In this document: piece after piece, positions 1 through 9,150 of the stretch | Layout: each line of letters begins with the position of its first letter | Numbering within the stretch: the first letter of the stretch is position 1 | Source of the DNA: Bacillota bacterium | Lineage (GTDB): Bacteria > Bacillota_A > Clostridia > Christensenellales > Aristaeellaceae | Length of the DNA stretch: 64,000 nucleotides | NCBI GenBank assembly: GCA_023421735.1 | Contig: JAEZSP010000070.1 | Span: 268,957 to 332,956, forward strand | Reading direction: 5' to 3' | The notes under the pieces: generated by a model | Database searches by the model: none | Seen by the model: the letters and a program-made list of their open reading frames with translations, nothing else | What the model was told of the DNA's origin: nothing | Program-made: the position numbers and the translations under genes

Positions 1-1
1 C

Positions 2-2662
2 TACGATGAAAACCTATTCCCGAGCGGCATCGGAAACATGCACGTCTCATCGCGCCCGGAATTGCGCCCGCGCTTCCTCGCATGCGCGGAAATGGAGCCG
101 GATGACAGCGGCGTCATCCCCCTTTCCCGTCTCCCGCGCGGCTGCACGGTATATCATGTGGCCCACATAGCGGACGGCGTGAAACAGCAGCCCATCGCAT
201 ACGAAATCACAGACAGCGCGATTCATTTCCCCAATCCGCCCGACCGCGCCGTTCATGTCTTTTGGATCGGCACGCTAACCGATGAAAACGATCAGATTTT
301 CGGCGTCGATTATTTGAACCCCGACGTTTTGACGGCATTTATCGAATCCACGCATGTGATTTACCTGTGCCGGCTCGGAAAGTGGTTCGGCACGGCGATC
401 AAGGGTTTTTTTACCGACGAACCGACGCTTCTCCCCTGGCATCACGATATCAGCTGGTATAAAAATCGCACAGACGGCCTCTGCGCACCGTATACGCCAG
501 AATTGCTTTCCGAAATGAAGCGAATTGCCGGGATCGAAACATCGCTCCCGGATCTGGCTGCAGCACTGTTTTTTGACAGGGACGCCGGGAATCTCCGCAA
601 GGCGTATTGGAAAACCGTCAGCAGACTTTATGAGGAAAACTACTTCCGCGCCTATGCGGCGTGGTGTGAAAAACACGGCCTCCAACTGACGGGGCATGTC
701 CTTCTGGAAGAGGGCATGTACTTCAACCACATCTTTCAGGCTGGCCCGCTTCAGGGACTCAGGCACATGCACATGCCCGGCACGGACCAACTCGGCGCCG
801 GATCGGAATTCGACTCGATGGACTACATGGTCGAACCGCTTGCGCATATCCCCTCTGTCAGGACCAACGTGACGGGTCCGAAGCTGGTCTCGTCCATCGC
901 TCACGCGGCGGGCAAGCGTCGCGTCATCAGCGAGAGCTTCGGCCTGGGAAGCTGGAAACTCGGCTTTCAGCAGATGAAGGCAACCGTCGACTGGCTGTAT
1001 GCGCTGGGTGTGAACAGGCTTTGCCCGCATGCGTTTTTCTATAGCATCGAAGGATTTCGGAAACTCGACGCACCGCCCAGCTTTTTCCATCATTCCGGCG
1101 CAGGGCTTTTTCGCGTCTTTGCGGATTACACGGCGCGCCTCTCCTGGGCACTTTCGCAGGGCGCGCCGATGGCAGATGTCGCGCTCGTCTACCCGGAAAG
1201 TGCGTTCCGCGCGGCATACGCCGTCGGAAGGCAGCGCGACGCGGATCGCCGGATCAGCGACGCATATGACTTCATGTGCCTGGCGCTGCTGCGTTCGCAG
1301 CGCGCGTTCGAGATCATCACCGAGGAATCGCTCGCGTCTGCGCGCATAGAGGGAGGCGCACTGCTCCTGCAACCCGCGGAAAAAAGCGCGATTGACGGCG
1401 TTTCGGCAAGCGTTGATTGTCTACGCTTTCAGACGATTCTCATTCCGGATGCGTCCGGTATGGACGCGGAAGCGTGCGCGGCACTCCAAGCGCTGAAAGA
1501 GGGCGGCGGGCGCGCGCTCGCGCTCAATGACCTGATACCCAAGGGCGAAAGCTGGACATTCGAAGAAGTTTCGCGTCATGTTACGTCGTTTGTCGATCCT
1601 CTGCCGCGCGCGGTCGAACTGCTCGGCGCAGGGCGCGAACGGGTGTACGTGCTCAGTAGGAAGGTTGAACAGGGAACGATTCACTATTTGGCAAACACCA
1701 GCCGCGACACAGCGTTTTCCGGTCATCTTTCCCTTGGCGCGTCCTGTGCAATCCTGCTCGACGCCGAGATGGGAGAAATGACGGCAGCCGATGCCGCGCA
1801 AATGCCCCTGACTCTGCCCCCCAGCGGTTCACTGCTCACATTCGTGCCCGACGAATCGGCCGGAAACGACAGATGCGATGCGCGTCCGCATGAAAAGCGG
1901 ATCATGACTCCCGTTGATCCGCAGAAATGGCGTTTCTGCGCAGACGGCGATAACGCGCTCCCGCTCAAGGACTGGGCGCTGCACATCGAGGCATCCGGCA
2001 TGCAGACGACTTACCGCTATGCAGCGATGGTCACGTCCGAAATAGCAATTCCCGGTGCCGCGCTCGTACTGGACGATATTTCCGGGCGCGGAAGCGTGAT
2101 GGGGCGATCCAATATCACGGTTGCGGTCAACGGCATCGAATGTGAACGGGAAGGCTTTGTACACGACCGCGCATTTGTGAAATATAAGGTTGGCGAAATC
2201 CGCGCAGGCGAGAACGAAATACAAATCACCATCACCGGAAGCGCGTGGTCGGGCGACACACGGCCGCTCACCGTTTCGCCTGTTTTAATGGGGATATTCG
2301 CGCTCGGGAAGGACGGACACACACTCACCCAAACGGTTGCATGGACGGGCTTTTGCGATCCGGTCACAAACGGTTATCCTTATTTTTCGGGCACGTCCCG
2401 CCACATTGCCGCGTTCGATCTGCCGCGTTCGGACCATTTGGAGCTGCGCTTTGAGAAAATCATCGGCAGTGCGGAGCTAACAATCGACGGTTTGTCCTGC
2501 GGGGTTCGGCTATGGGCGCCATGGGTATGGAAAATACCCTCCGCATGCACCGGGCATCGCGCACAGCTTGAACTCTCCGTCACGAATACGCTGGCCAATT
2601 ACCTCGGCGATCCGTGTCGCTTCGGCCCGGAAGGAACCGTAACGCTCGCCTATCATCCGTAA
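2..2662 (+). CDS. Glycoside hydrolase, GH106-like (5' end outside window)
   Basis: The frame is open from base 2 and 886 residues are visible, so the true start lies upstream. The first two thirds resemble the catalytic part of the large GH106 alpha-L-rhamnosidase-like family: an FTDEP segment near residue 138, a long helical stretch, a GHVLLEE segment and an ISESFGLGSWK segment, all typical of a TIM-barrel glycosidase with Glu/Asp catalysis. The last 300 residues look like beta-sandwich carbohydrate-binding domains (segments such as DDISGRGSVMGRSNITVAVNG). No signal peptide can be judged because the N-terminus is missing. Family placement comes from remembered motifs, so substrate (rhamnosides or another plant or host glycan) is uncertain. 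It ends 80 bp before a convergent glycan-related gene, with a shared terminator between them. Confidence 0.6.
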   Translation, partial: YDENLFPSGIGNMHVSSRPELRPRFLACAEMEPDDSGVIPLSRLPRGCTVYHVAHIADGVKQQPIAYEITDSAIHFPNPPDRAVHVFWIGTLTDENDQIFGVDYLNPDVLTAFIESTHVIYLCRLGKWFGTAIKGFFTDEPTLLPWHHDISWYKNRTDGLCAPYTPELLSEMKRIAGIETSLPDLAAALFFDRDAGNLRKAYWKTVSRLYEENYFRAYAAWCEKHGLQLTGHVLLEEGMYFNHIFQAGPLQGLRHMHMPGTDQLGAGSEFDSMDYMVEPLAHIPSVRTNVTGPKLVSSIAHAAGKRRVISESFGLGSWKLGFQQMKATVDWLYALGVNRLCPHAFFYSIEGFRKLDAPPSFFHHSGAGLFRVFADYTARLSWALSQGAPMADVALVYPESAFRAAYAVGRQRDADRRISDAYDFMCLALLRSQRAFEIITEESLASARIEGGALLLQPAEKSAIDGVSASVDCLRFQTILIPDASGMDAEACAALQALKEGGGRALALNDLIPKGESWTFEEVSRHVTSFVDPLPRAVELLGAGRERVYVLSRKVEQGTIHYLANTSRDTAFSGHLSLGASCAILLDAEMGEMTAADAAQMPLTLPPSGSLLTFVPDESAGNDRCDARPHEKRIMTPVDPQKWRFCADGDNALPLKDWALHIEASGMQTTYRYAAMVTSEIAIPGAALVLDDISGRGSVMGRSNITVAVNGIECEREGFVHDRAFVKYKVGEIRAGENEIQITITGSAWSGDTRPLTVSPVLMGIFALGKDGHTLTQTVAWTGFCDPVTNGYPYFSGTSRHIAAFDLPRSDHLELRFEKIIGSAELTIDGLSCGVRLWAPWVWKIPSACTGHRAQLELSVTNTLANYLGDPCRFGPEGTVTLAYHP

Positions 2663-2670
2663 AGCGTCGC

Positions 2671-2702
2671 AAAACCCGGCGCACATTCCGTCGCCGGGTT
2701 TT
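2671..2702. terminator. Bidirectional intrinsic terminator
   Basis: An 11-bp inverted repeat (AAAACCCGGCG and CGCCGGGTTTT) with a 10-base loop lies between two convergent genes. It is flanked by A and T tracts, so it can terminate in both directions. Confidence 0.8.
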
Positions 2703-2741
2703 CGGTTCGTTGAATAACGCTCACTCCGGACGGACGAAATC

Positions 2742-4508
2742 TCAAACCATTTCCTGCCATCGGATTTCCAGATTGGCGCGCGCGCCCGGCGCAATGACGA
2801 TGTACAGACGCGCAAAGCGGAAACCGGGCGTATGGCAAAACGCCATACCGGCATTCTGGATCGGACGGTCGGCATGGAGCATGAGCGTGCCCCCCCGCAG
2901 CCGAATCAGCGCATCTTTGCCCAAACTTTCAACCCGCGCTCCATTCGGCACGACGAGCGGCAGATGCCACCGCGCATCGATCACCGCATTTTCAGAAACA
3001 TGCGCAGACAGATTGACACCATCCTTCGCAATCGCATGCCTCATCGAGTAACGCGCCAATCCGGGATCGAGATTCAGGCAACGATCCATCATGCGGCCGG
3101 AGGACATCGCGGTCACACTTCCCTCTTCTTCCACCACGCGATAATCACACGCAGGATCGACGACGCTCATGTATGTGCCGCCGGCATACGCCAATCGCAG
3201 CATGGGAATGGGCGAATCGGACGCCCAGCGATGGCGTTGCATATTGTGTGGTTCCGCCATTTCATATTCTGTAACGCTGCCCGCGAAGATCGGCCCGTAT
3301 GCCGCATGCCACAAAAGAGACAGCGCGCCGCCCGCCGCGTGACGTCCAACCACAAGCACGCCATCGTTCGCGGTCGTGGTTGCGCGCCAATCACCCACGG
3401 AAATAAGGTGCGTATCGGCCGACTTGATGACGTGAACGCCCGGCAAATCGCGCGGCAGATCGACACGCGGATATTGGGTTGCCAAGCCCATGTCGAGCAC
3501 CGCAGCCAAGGACTTTGCATGCGTGAACGTGTGATGCACGCATGTGCAGTCGCCCACATCCGCGAGATGGGGTCCGCCCATGAGCAGTCCGTCCCGCGTG
3601 CATGATTCCATCAAAGAAAGGTTGCGCCGCGCCGCCTCCGCAAAGCGCGGATCGCGTTTGGCAAGCAGCAACAGACCCATCTGGCTACCGTCCGATGTGC
3701 GACTCCCCCAGTAGGTCCACTTGTTATTTCTCACGCCAAAGCTGTTGTCCCAAGCGCCATCAGGCAGCATCAGCTGCAGATGATTTTGAAAGAGCGTCGT
3801 CGCCAAGCAAAGCGCATCCTCATTTCCCGAAATCGTTCCGTACAGCGCGAGATTCGGTATCGTTTCCTCCACATTATAGCCGACATCCACGCCGCCGCAA
3901 CCGCGCGCCGTGTATTCATGCGCCGCGCTTTTGCTTTCGCCCGTAATCATGCCGTCATATGTCAAATACGAAAGGCATGCCGGATACAGCCGATTCGCCT
4001 CGACCGAATAGCGCTGTTCGCCCAGCGCCTTGCCCGCAACGGCCAACGCGGCAATATTTGAGAACACGTAATTGACGACCCCATGTTCCATACAAAAGCC
4101 CGTCATTAGAAAATCAGCCATCTTCCGAAGTCGCGCACGCATGTACGTGCGCATTTGGTCGGACATCCATTCGCCGTGATGTATGAGTGCTTCGCCCCAT
4201 GCGATGGCCGCGAACACGGTAATCCCCTGCCAAAGCGCGTTCACATCGTTGGCAAACGAGCCATCCTCGTTGTCCATGTGGCGCGACCAGAATATGAGCT
4301 TCTCTGCGGCGCCTCGGTATTTTTCATCCCGGGTTCTCGCGTACATGGACATCAACGGCTGTACCGCGTCTGCAGACCGTCCGTGTACGCACAGACAGCT
4401 GGGACACAGGATCCCCCCGTCCAGCGAGGGCAGATCGGGGCGGTCGATTTGCAGCGCGATGAGCGCATCGCACCAAATACCAAGCAGCGACTCCATTCTC
4501 TTTTTCAC
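2742..4508 (-). CDS. Heparinase II/III-like alpha/alpha-toroid protein
   Basis: 588 residues from a GTG start at 4508, chosen because GGGAGG sits 5-6 bases upstream; the frame is open further, but that part overlaps the end of the upstream permease gene. The N-terminal 330 residues are helix-rich, with repeated aromatic and Gly motifs (for example DGSFANDVNALWQGI and AAHEYTARGCGGVDVGYNVEE) as in (alpha/alpha)6 toroids that bind polysaccharides. The C-terminal third is beta-rich, as in heparinase II/III-family lyases. There is no signal peptide, so a cytoplasmic role on imported oligosaccharides is likely. It sits 28 bp after a DMT permease and probably shares its transcript. I do not recognise a specific enzyme, and a hydrolase or lyase of uronic-acid sugars is only an inference. 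Confidence 0.55.
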   Translation of the reverse strand: MKKRMESLLGIWCDALIALQIDRPDLPSLDGGILCPSCLCVHGRSADAVQPLMSMYARTRDEKYRGAAEKLIFWSRHMDNEDGSFANDVNALWQGITVFAAIAWGEALIHHGEWMSDQMRTYMRARLRKMADFLMTGFCMEHGVVNYVFSNIAALAVAGKALGEQRYSVEANRLYPACLSYLTYDGMITGESKSAAHEYTARGCGGVDVGYNVEETIPNLALYGTISGNEDALCLATTLFQNHLQLMLPDGAWDNSFGVRNNKWTYWGSRTSDGSQMGLLLLAKRDPRFAEAARRNLSLMESCTRDGLLMGGPHLADVGDCTCVHHTFTHAKSLAAVLDMGLATQYPRVDLPRDLPGVHVIKSADTHLISVGDWRATTTANDGVLVVGRHAAGGALSLLWHAAYGPIFAGSVTEYEMAEPHNMQRHRWASDSPIPMLRLAYAGGTYMSVVDPACDYRVVEEEGSVTAMSSGRMMDRCLNLDPGLARYSMRHAIAKDGVNLSAHVSENAVIDARWHLPLVVPNGARVESLGKDALIRLRGGTLMLHADRPIQNAGMAFCHTPGFRFARLYIVIAPGARANLEIRWQEMV

Positions 4509-4536
4509 CGAATCCTCCCCTTCTGTCGTGTCAACG

Positions 4537-5412
4537 TCATCCGACCACAACCTTCCGCCGGTTCCTTCGATCACGAAGCATTTCGCCCACGAATGTCGAG
4601 CCGAGAATGAGAATCCCACCTGCGATCTGCGGCGCGCGCAAAACTTCGCCTGCAAAAAGTACGCTGAATAGAATGCCGAACAGCGGTTCCAGATAGCTAT
4701 AGGATACGATTTCAACGGATTTCATGTGTGAATACACGGAGAAGAACAGGGTGTATGCCACGCCCGTGTGCAAAACACCCACCAGCACGGTCATCGCAAT
4801 CGGGAGAAAATCCATATGGGTAACCGACTTCAAATCCCCTTCGATCAGCACAAACGGCAGAAGAACGATCATCGCAGTCAGTATCTGCACGAAGGTTGCC
4901 GCCTGATTGTCCATCCTTTCCTTGATGGAACGGTTGACGAGCACGATGGTGGCGTATATCATCCCCGAACTCGCGCTCAGGAGAATGCCCGTCAGCCCAT
5001 AGCCGCCGGTTGCATTGCTTCCGACGATCAGAACGAGGCCGATCATCGACAGACAGATCACGGCAACCTGAATCTTCGTGATCGCTTCCTTGAGAAGAAT
5101 CGGCGCAAGGATCATGACGTAAACCGGGCACATGTTATAGACAATGACGGCCGACGAAATGCTGGTCAGCTTGTATCCGTAAAAAAGTGTCAGCCACCCA
5201 AAGCCCAACAGTATCCCCGAGACGATATACGGACGGATGCGCTTCCATGAAAGCGCATCCGGTTTTTTCATCCCAATCAAAAGCACCGGAAGTGCGATGA
5301 GCGCCCGAAGAAAGGCCAGGCTCAAAGCGGAAAGCGGAATGTATTTGGTAAATACACCGAGACTCCCCCAAAGGATCATCACGAGCGCCAGTTTGACCCG
5401 ATTCATACGCAC
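4537..5412 (-). CDS. EamA/DMT-family permease
   Basis: 291 residues with about ten hydrophobic segments arranged as two EamA repeats of five helices, the usual length for the drug/metabolite transporter superfamily. The N-terminal LVMILWGSLGVFTKYI and the C-terminal YLEPLFGILFSVLFAGE are typical repeat signatures. It is an inner-membrane carrier, and the substrate (metabolite, amino acid or sugar) cannot be read from sequence. It has its own promoter (5446-5474) and is followed after 28 bp by the heparinase-like gene, so the two form a transcription unit separate from the upstream oligopeptide operon. Confidence 0.85.
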   Translation of the reverse strand: MRMNRVKLALVMILWGSLGVFTKYIPLSALSLAFLRALIALPVLLIGMKKPDALSWKRIRPYIVSGILLGFGWLTLFYGYKLTSISSAVIVYNMCPVYVMILAPILLKEAITKIQVAVICLSMIGLVLIVGSNATGGYGLTGILLSASSGMIYATIVLVNRSIKERMDNQAATFVQILTAMIVLLPFVLIEGDLKSVTHMDFLPIAMTVLVGVLHTGVAYTLFFSVYSHMKSVEIVSYSYLEPLFGILFSVLFAGEVLRAPQIAGGILILGSTFVGEMLRDRRNRRKVVVG

Positions 5413-5445
5413 ATTCCTCTGTTTCTGCTTCCGCGGTTATATTTC

Positions 5446-5474
5446 ATTATAGCCGATCTCCACGCGCCGGACAA
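5446..5474 (-). promoter_or_regulatory. Promoter of the DMT permease gene
   Basis: On the minus strand TTGTCC (5474-5469) and TATAAT (5451-5446) are separated by 17 bp. The start codon lies 34 bp downstream of the -10 box. Confidence 0.7.
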
Positions 5475-5509
5475 GCCGCGCAATTCGGTTTCACCCGCAC
5501 ATTCGCATC

Positions 5510-5540
5510 AAAAAACGCGCGGTGACACCGTGCGTTTTTT
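5510..5540 (-). terminator. Intrinsic terminator after the serine hydrolase gene
   Basis: A GC-rich hairpin is enclosed by six A and six T residues (AAAAAACGC, GCGTTTTTT), placed 8 bp after the stop codon of the serine hydrolase gene. It marks the end of the opp operon. Confidence 0.8.
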
Positions 5541-5548
5541 GACCCCTG

Positions 5549-6469
5549 TCATTTTTCCGCTTTCGTCATGACCGCGAATATGTCCCGCGAAAGTTCCGCC
5601 AGCGCGCGGTCGGCGCGATTGGCGTTTTCCCTGTCCGCTTCCGCAGCGCCGAAGCTGTTGTGCAAAAGTGCGATTGCATAGGCATTTTCACCGCTCAGGA
5701 CGATTCCGCAATCGTTAGTCACCCACGGAATGGTTCCCGTCTTGTGGATCACCTTCGCCTTCCCGGGGCCTTCGTCGGGGAGGAGACAGGGAATGCGGCT
5801 ATTGGTCTGGCAACGCCCCATGATCTCCATCATTGCACGGCTGGCGTCCGGGGAAACGACCTCGCCCCGATAGAGCATCCCGAAGAAATGCAGCATATCG
5901 CGCGGCGTCGTTTGATCGTTTGGTATCGACGGATCATCATACAGCTTCGTCGAGAGATCAAATGCATCCGCATCCGCCCGCCGCAGATACTCCGCCATGG
6001 GCATGCCGTCCGGCGCATCCTCGAAGAGCCCGAGCACAAGCTTTCTGCATGTGAGTTCCGCCGTGGTGCCCGAAAGGCCCAAATCCGCAATCGCCTTGCG
6101 GATCGCATCGATACCCGCGAGCCGGAAACACACGTCCGCGCCCGTGTTGTCGCTGATGATCATCATGAGCATGGCGTAATCGCGCACCCGCATGGTGAGT
6201 CCGGGCGTCAAAAGCGACAGCACGCCGCTTCCGGGCGCCAGATCGTCCTCGCGCAAAGAGATCATGTCGTCGAGGTTCAGCTCTTTATCCTCGGCCCTCT
6301 GAAAGAGTGCGGCGAGTACCGGCACCTTGAAGACGCTTGCGGAGGGAAATGATACATCCGGGTTGTGAAGCACCTCAAGACCCGTTTTAAGGTCGAGGAC
6401 GCCAACCCCGAGATCACCGGGGAGCATTTCCGCATATTTTGCGATGATTTCTTCCAATTCCTTTTTCAT
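5549..6469 (-). CDS. Class A beta-lactamase-fold serine hydrolase, no signal peptide
   Basis: 306 residues with the three active-site elements of penicillin-recognising enzymes: S45-V-F-K48 (SxxK), S106-D-N108 and K243-T-G245. The TTP segment after the omega loop is present, but the loop reads KLYDDPSIPNDQTTP, so the deacylating Glu166 of true class A beta-lactamases aligns with a Lys. There is no signal peptide, so the product should be cytoplasmic, which argues against antibiotic resistance. It closes the opp operon (64 bp after the binding-protein gene), so a role on imported peptides, for example as a peptidase or D-amino-acid amidase, is plausible. That role is inference. Confidence 0.75.
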   Translation of the reverse strand: MKKELEEIIAKYAEMLPGDLGVGVLDLKTGLEVLHNPDVSFPSASVFKVPVLAALFQRAEDKELNLDDMISLREDDLAPGSGVLSLLTPGLTMRVRDYAMLMMIISDNTGADVCFRLAGIDAIRKAIADLGLSGTTAELTCRKLVLGLFEDAPDGMPMAEYLRRADADAFDLSTKLYDDPSIPNDQTTPRDMLHFFGMLYRGEVVSPDASRAMMEIMGRCQTNSRIPCLLPDEGPGKAKVIHKTGTIPWVTNDCGIVLSGENAYAIALLHNSFGAAEADRENANRADRALAELSRDIFAVMTKAEK

Positions 6470-6491
6470 CGTTCTCTCCCGTCATGAAAAT

Positions 6492-6520
6492 GAGGCGGGG
6501 AGGTCCGCCCTCCCTCGCCC
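6492..6520 (-). terminator. Stem-loop between binding-protein and hydrolase genes
   Basis: An imperfect GC-rich hairpin (GAGGCGGGGAGG against CCTCCCTCGCC) is followed on the minus strand by CATTTTC. It probably reduces read-through or protects the upstream mRNA and is not a strong terminator. Confidence 0.45.
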
Positions 6521-6533
6521 CTTGATCGGTTGA

Positions 6534-8090
6534 TTATTTCACGTCGCCGAGGTAGAACCCGCCCGTGGGCGTGGTCACGATGCCCTCGATTTCGCCGCGC
6601 CACACGCGGAAGCCGTCCAGATCGCTCAGAAGCGGCACGATGGTGCAATAATCGAAGAGCTTTTTCTGAATCTCGGTGATGATCACGGTGCGCGCGTCGT
6701 AATCGATGGTTGTCGCGGCTTCATTTACCAGCGCCATTTGTCCCTCAAGATCGAGGTTCGTCACGGCGGGGTTGCGGTTGCAGAAACGGTTGACCAACAG
6801 CATCGGTTCGCCCCAGCCAAGACCGAGGTATGCGAGATCGAAGTCGCCGTCGACGACGCTCTGATTGACATAAGACCAATTCTGCGGCTCGAGCGCCATG
6901 TCGATGCCGATGGCCTTCATGTCTGCGCGCACGGACTCACCCACCATCACGGCGGTGTCGTCGTCACGAATCTTGAACGTCAGGGTCAGCTTCTTGCCAT
7001 CCTTGTCGACGTAGCCGTCACCGTCCGTATCGGTATAGCCGGACTCTGCGAGCAGGGACTTTGCCAACTCCGGATCATATCCGTAATTCGCCTTGTAATA
7101 CTCTTCCGCCGCCGGATCATAATTGAGGCAAAGCTCCTGCACGAGGCAGTAGGTCGCCACATGGAAGCTGTTGACATATGCGTTGATATTATCCCGGCTG
7201 ATGCCATGGATGATCGCCTTGCGCACATTCATGTCCGAGAGGAACTCGTTGGTGATGTTCATCTCGAAGTACTTCACGGACGCGCCCGTCGCGGTGACAA
7301 CCGTCAGGCTGGAATCAGCCATCAAATCTTCGACATAGTCGGAAGGCGCGGAAGCAAGCACGTCGTATTCGCCGGTGCCGATGCCCGTATACGCGGTGAA
7401 ATTTTCGACGTCCATGATGACGCGGATCGTGTCGATCTTGGAAACACCCTTATTCTCGACGAGCGGGTTGTTCGTCTTGTAGCCGGGGTTTGCCTTCAGG
7501 ATGGCATACGCGCCGGGGGAATAATCTTCGAGATAATAGGGGCCATAGGGATGGCAGCCCCAGAGGAGCTCTTCTGCCGTCATGGAATCGAGCTCATCCT
7601 TGTCGATGACGCCGATGAAGCCGTCCATAAAGTTATACTCGAGGTCGGCGACGTAATTGGGCAGATGGAAGATGACATCTCGGCCCGAGACCTCGATGGA
7701 TTCAAACTCCATGCCTGAAACGCCGTAGGTGCTGACCTGCAGACCCCATTCGATGGACGCCTTCAGATCCTCCGGCTCGACCTGCTCGCCGGTGGAGTAG
7801 TACATGCCCTCGGGAATGGTGAGCGTCCATGTCATGCCGTCATCTGACCAAACGGCGGCAGATGCGATGCACGGAAGCGTGCCTTCCTCGCCGTGGATCA
7901 AAATGGTGTCCGCGATGAGCTGCTGGATGCCGTTCCAGGAGGTGCACTGGAACATGTCGATGCCCTGCCACTCGCTGTCGACGATGACCAACTCGGTCTT
8001 GCCCTCCGCAAGGCCGGCCGCCGGGGCGATGGCGGTCATCGTCAGCAGCATTGCGAGAACCAAGAGCGTCGTGAGAAGCCTCTTTCGCAT
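6534..8090 (-). CDS. Oligopeptide/dipeptide ABC transporter, solute-binding protein (system 1)
   Basis: 518 residues of the SBP_bac_5 family (DppA/OppA). Residues 1-29 form a signal peptide (basic MRKR, long Leu-rich core, A-x-A type cleavage region). No lipobox cysteine is present, although binding proteins of monoderm bacteria are normally lipoproteins. Family motifs include the ADTI...GEEG entry region, WTLTIPEGMYYSTGE and the C-terminal YCTIVPLLSD. It captures peptides or similar solutes outside the membrane and delivers them to the OppBC channel encoded upstream. Unusually it lies last, after B-C-D-F. Confidence 0.88.
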   Translation of the reverse strand: MRKRLLTTLLVLAMLLTMTAIAPAAGLAEGKTELVIVDSEWQGIDMFQCTSWNGIQQLIADTILIHGEEGTLPCIASAAVWSDDGMTWTLTIPEGMYYSTGEQVEPEDLKASIEWGLQVSTYGVSGMEFESIEVSGRDVIFHLPNYVADLEYNFMDGFIGVIDKDELDSMTAEELLWGCHPYGPYYLEDYSPGAYAILKANPGYKTNNPLVENKGVSKIDTIRVIMDVENFTAYTGIGTGEYDVLASAPSDYVEDLMADSSLTVVTATGASVKYFEMNITNEFLSDMNVRKAIIHGISRDNINAYVNSFHVATYCLVQELCLNYDPAAEEYYKANYGYDPELAKSLLAESGYTDTDGDGYVDKDGKKLTLTFKIRDDDTAVMVGESVRADMKAIGIDMALEPQNWSYVNQSVVDGDFDLAYLGLGWGEPMLLVNRFCNRNPAVTNLDLEGQMALVNEAATTIDYDARTVIITEIQKKLFDYCTIVPLLSDLDGFRVWRGEIEGIVTTPTGGFYLGDVK

Positions 8091-8154
8091 GGGTTCTTCC
8101 TCCTTTAATCATGGGTTTCTATCCATCGGCGCCGCGTTTGACGGGCCGTTCGGA

Positions 8155-9150
8155 TCATTTGGCCTGTTCCTGCGGGAACGCAAGGTGGCATGCCACCAAA
8201 TGACGATCCGACAGGGGGGCGATTTCGGGGATCAGCTTCGCGCAAAGGGGCGTCGCGATGGGGCAGCGGGGATGAAACGCGCAACCCGTCGGCAGGTTAA
8301 TGAGACTGCCCGGATCGCCCTTGATGAGGTGCTTTTCCCGCCCGCGCAAGCGCGGATTGAGGATTGGCGACGCCTCCATGAGTGCGCGGGTGTACGGGTG
8401 CTTCGCGTTTTCCCAGATTTCTTCAATCGGCCCATACTCCACGAGCCTGCCCAGGTACATGACCGCCACGCGATCGCTGATATAGCGGACGACGTTCAAA
8501 TCATGCGTTATGACCAGATAGGTCAAATGCCGCTCCTCCTGGAGATCCAGGAGCAAATTCAAAATCTGTGCCTGCACCGAAATGTCAAGCGCCGAGGTTG
8601 GCTCGTCGAGGATCATGATCTTCGGATCGATAACCAATGCGCGCGCAATGGCGATGCGCTGAAGCTGCCCGCCCGAGAGCTGGTGCGGATAACTGTTCAG
8701 ATACTGTCGATCCATCTTAACGGAGTCAAGACTCTCACGCGCCTTTTGTTTCGCGGCAGAGCGCGACATCCCGTGCAAAATCAGCGGGCGCATGATCGAA
8801 CTTTCGACCGTCTCACGCGGGTTGAGGTTCGAGGCCGGGTCTTGAAAGACCACGGCGATCTGCGCGCGCAGAAGCTTCATCGCCGCGCGGCTGACATGCG
8901 CAAGGTCCGTCCCGTCGATGACCACAGACCCGGTCGTCGGCCTCGTCAACCCCAGCATCACCCGCGCAAGCGTGGTTTTTCCGCTGCCGGATTCGCCAAC
9001 AAGTCCCACGATCTCGCCGCGGTTGATGGCCAGATTCACCTCGTTTACCGCGCGCACATGGCGTTTTCCCTTGGAAAAAAAGCCATTGTCGATGGAAAAA
9101 TATTTGCTCAGTCCGCGCAAATCGATGATGGGCTCCGCGCGATTTGTCAT
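8155..9150 (-). CDS. oppF: Oligopeptide ABC transporter ATP-binding subunit F (system 1)
   Basis: 331 residues. The start at 9150 overlaps the stop of the upstream D gene as ATGA, which implies translational coupling; a longer open frame upstream of it lies wholly inside the D gene. Walker A ([13 protein letters not shown]), signature (LSGGQLQRIAIA), Walker B (MILDEPTSALD) and the H-loop (VITHDLNVV) are intact. The C-terminus has the oligopeptide-family cysteine cluster GCAFHPRCPIATPLC, which in this family can carry an Fe-S centre. It is one half of the ATPase pair driving the OppBC channel. Confidence 0.9.
   Translation of the reverse strand: MTNRAEPIIDLRGLSKYFSIDNGFFSKGKRHVRAVNEVNLAINRGEIVGLVGESGSGKTTLARVMLGLTRPTTGSVVIDGTDLAHVSRAAMKLLRAQIAVVFQDPASNLNPRETVESSIMRPLILHGMSRSAAKQKARESLDSVKMDRQYLNSYPHQLSGGQLQRIAIARALVIDPKIMILDEPTSALDISVQAQILNLLLDLQEERHLTYLVITHDLNVVRYISDRVAVMYLGRLVEYGPIEEIWENAKHPYTRALMEASPILNPRLRGREKHLIKGDPGSLINLPTGCAFHPRCPIATPLCAKLIPEIAPLSDRHLVACHLAFPQEQAK

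Noticed and set aside
5549..6469. Antibiotic-resistance beta-lactamase
   Set aside because: There is no signal peptide and no Glu166 equivalent; the context is peptide transport, not resistance.
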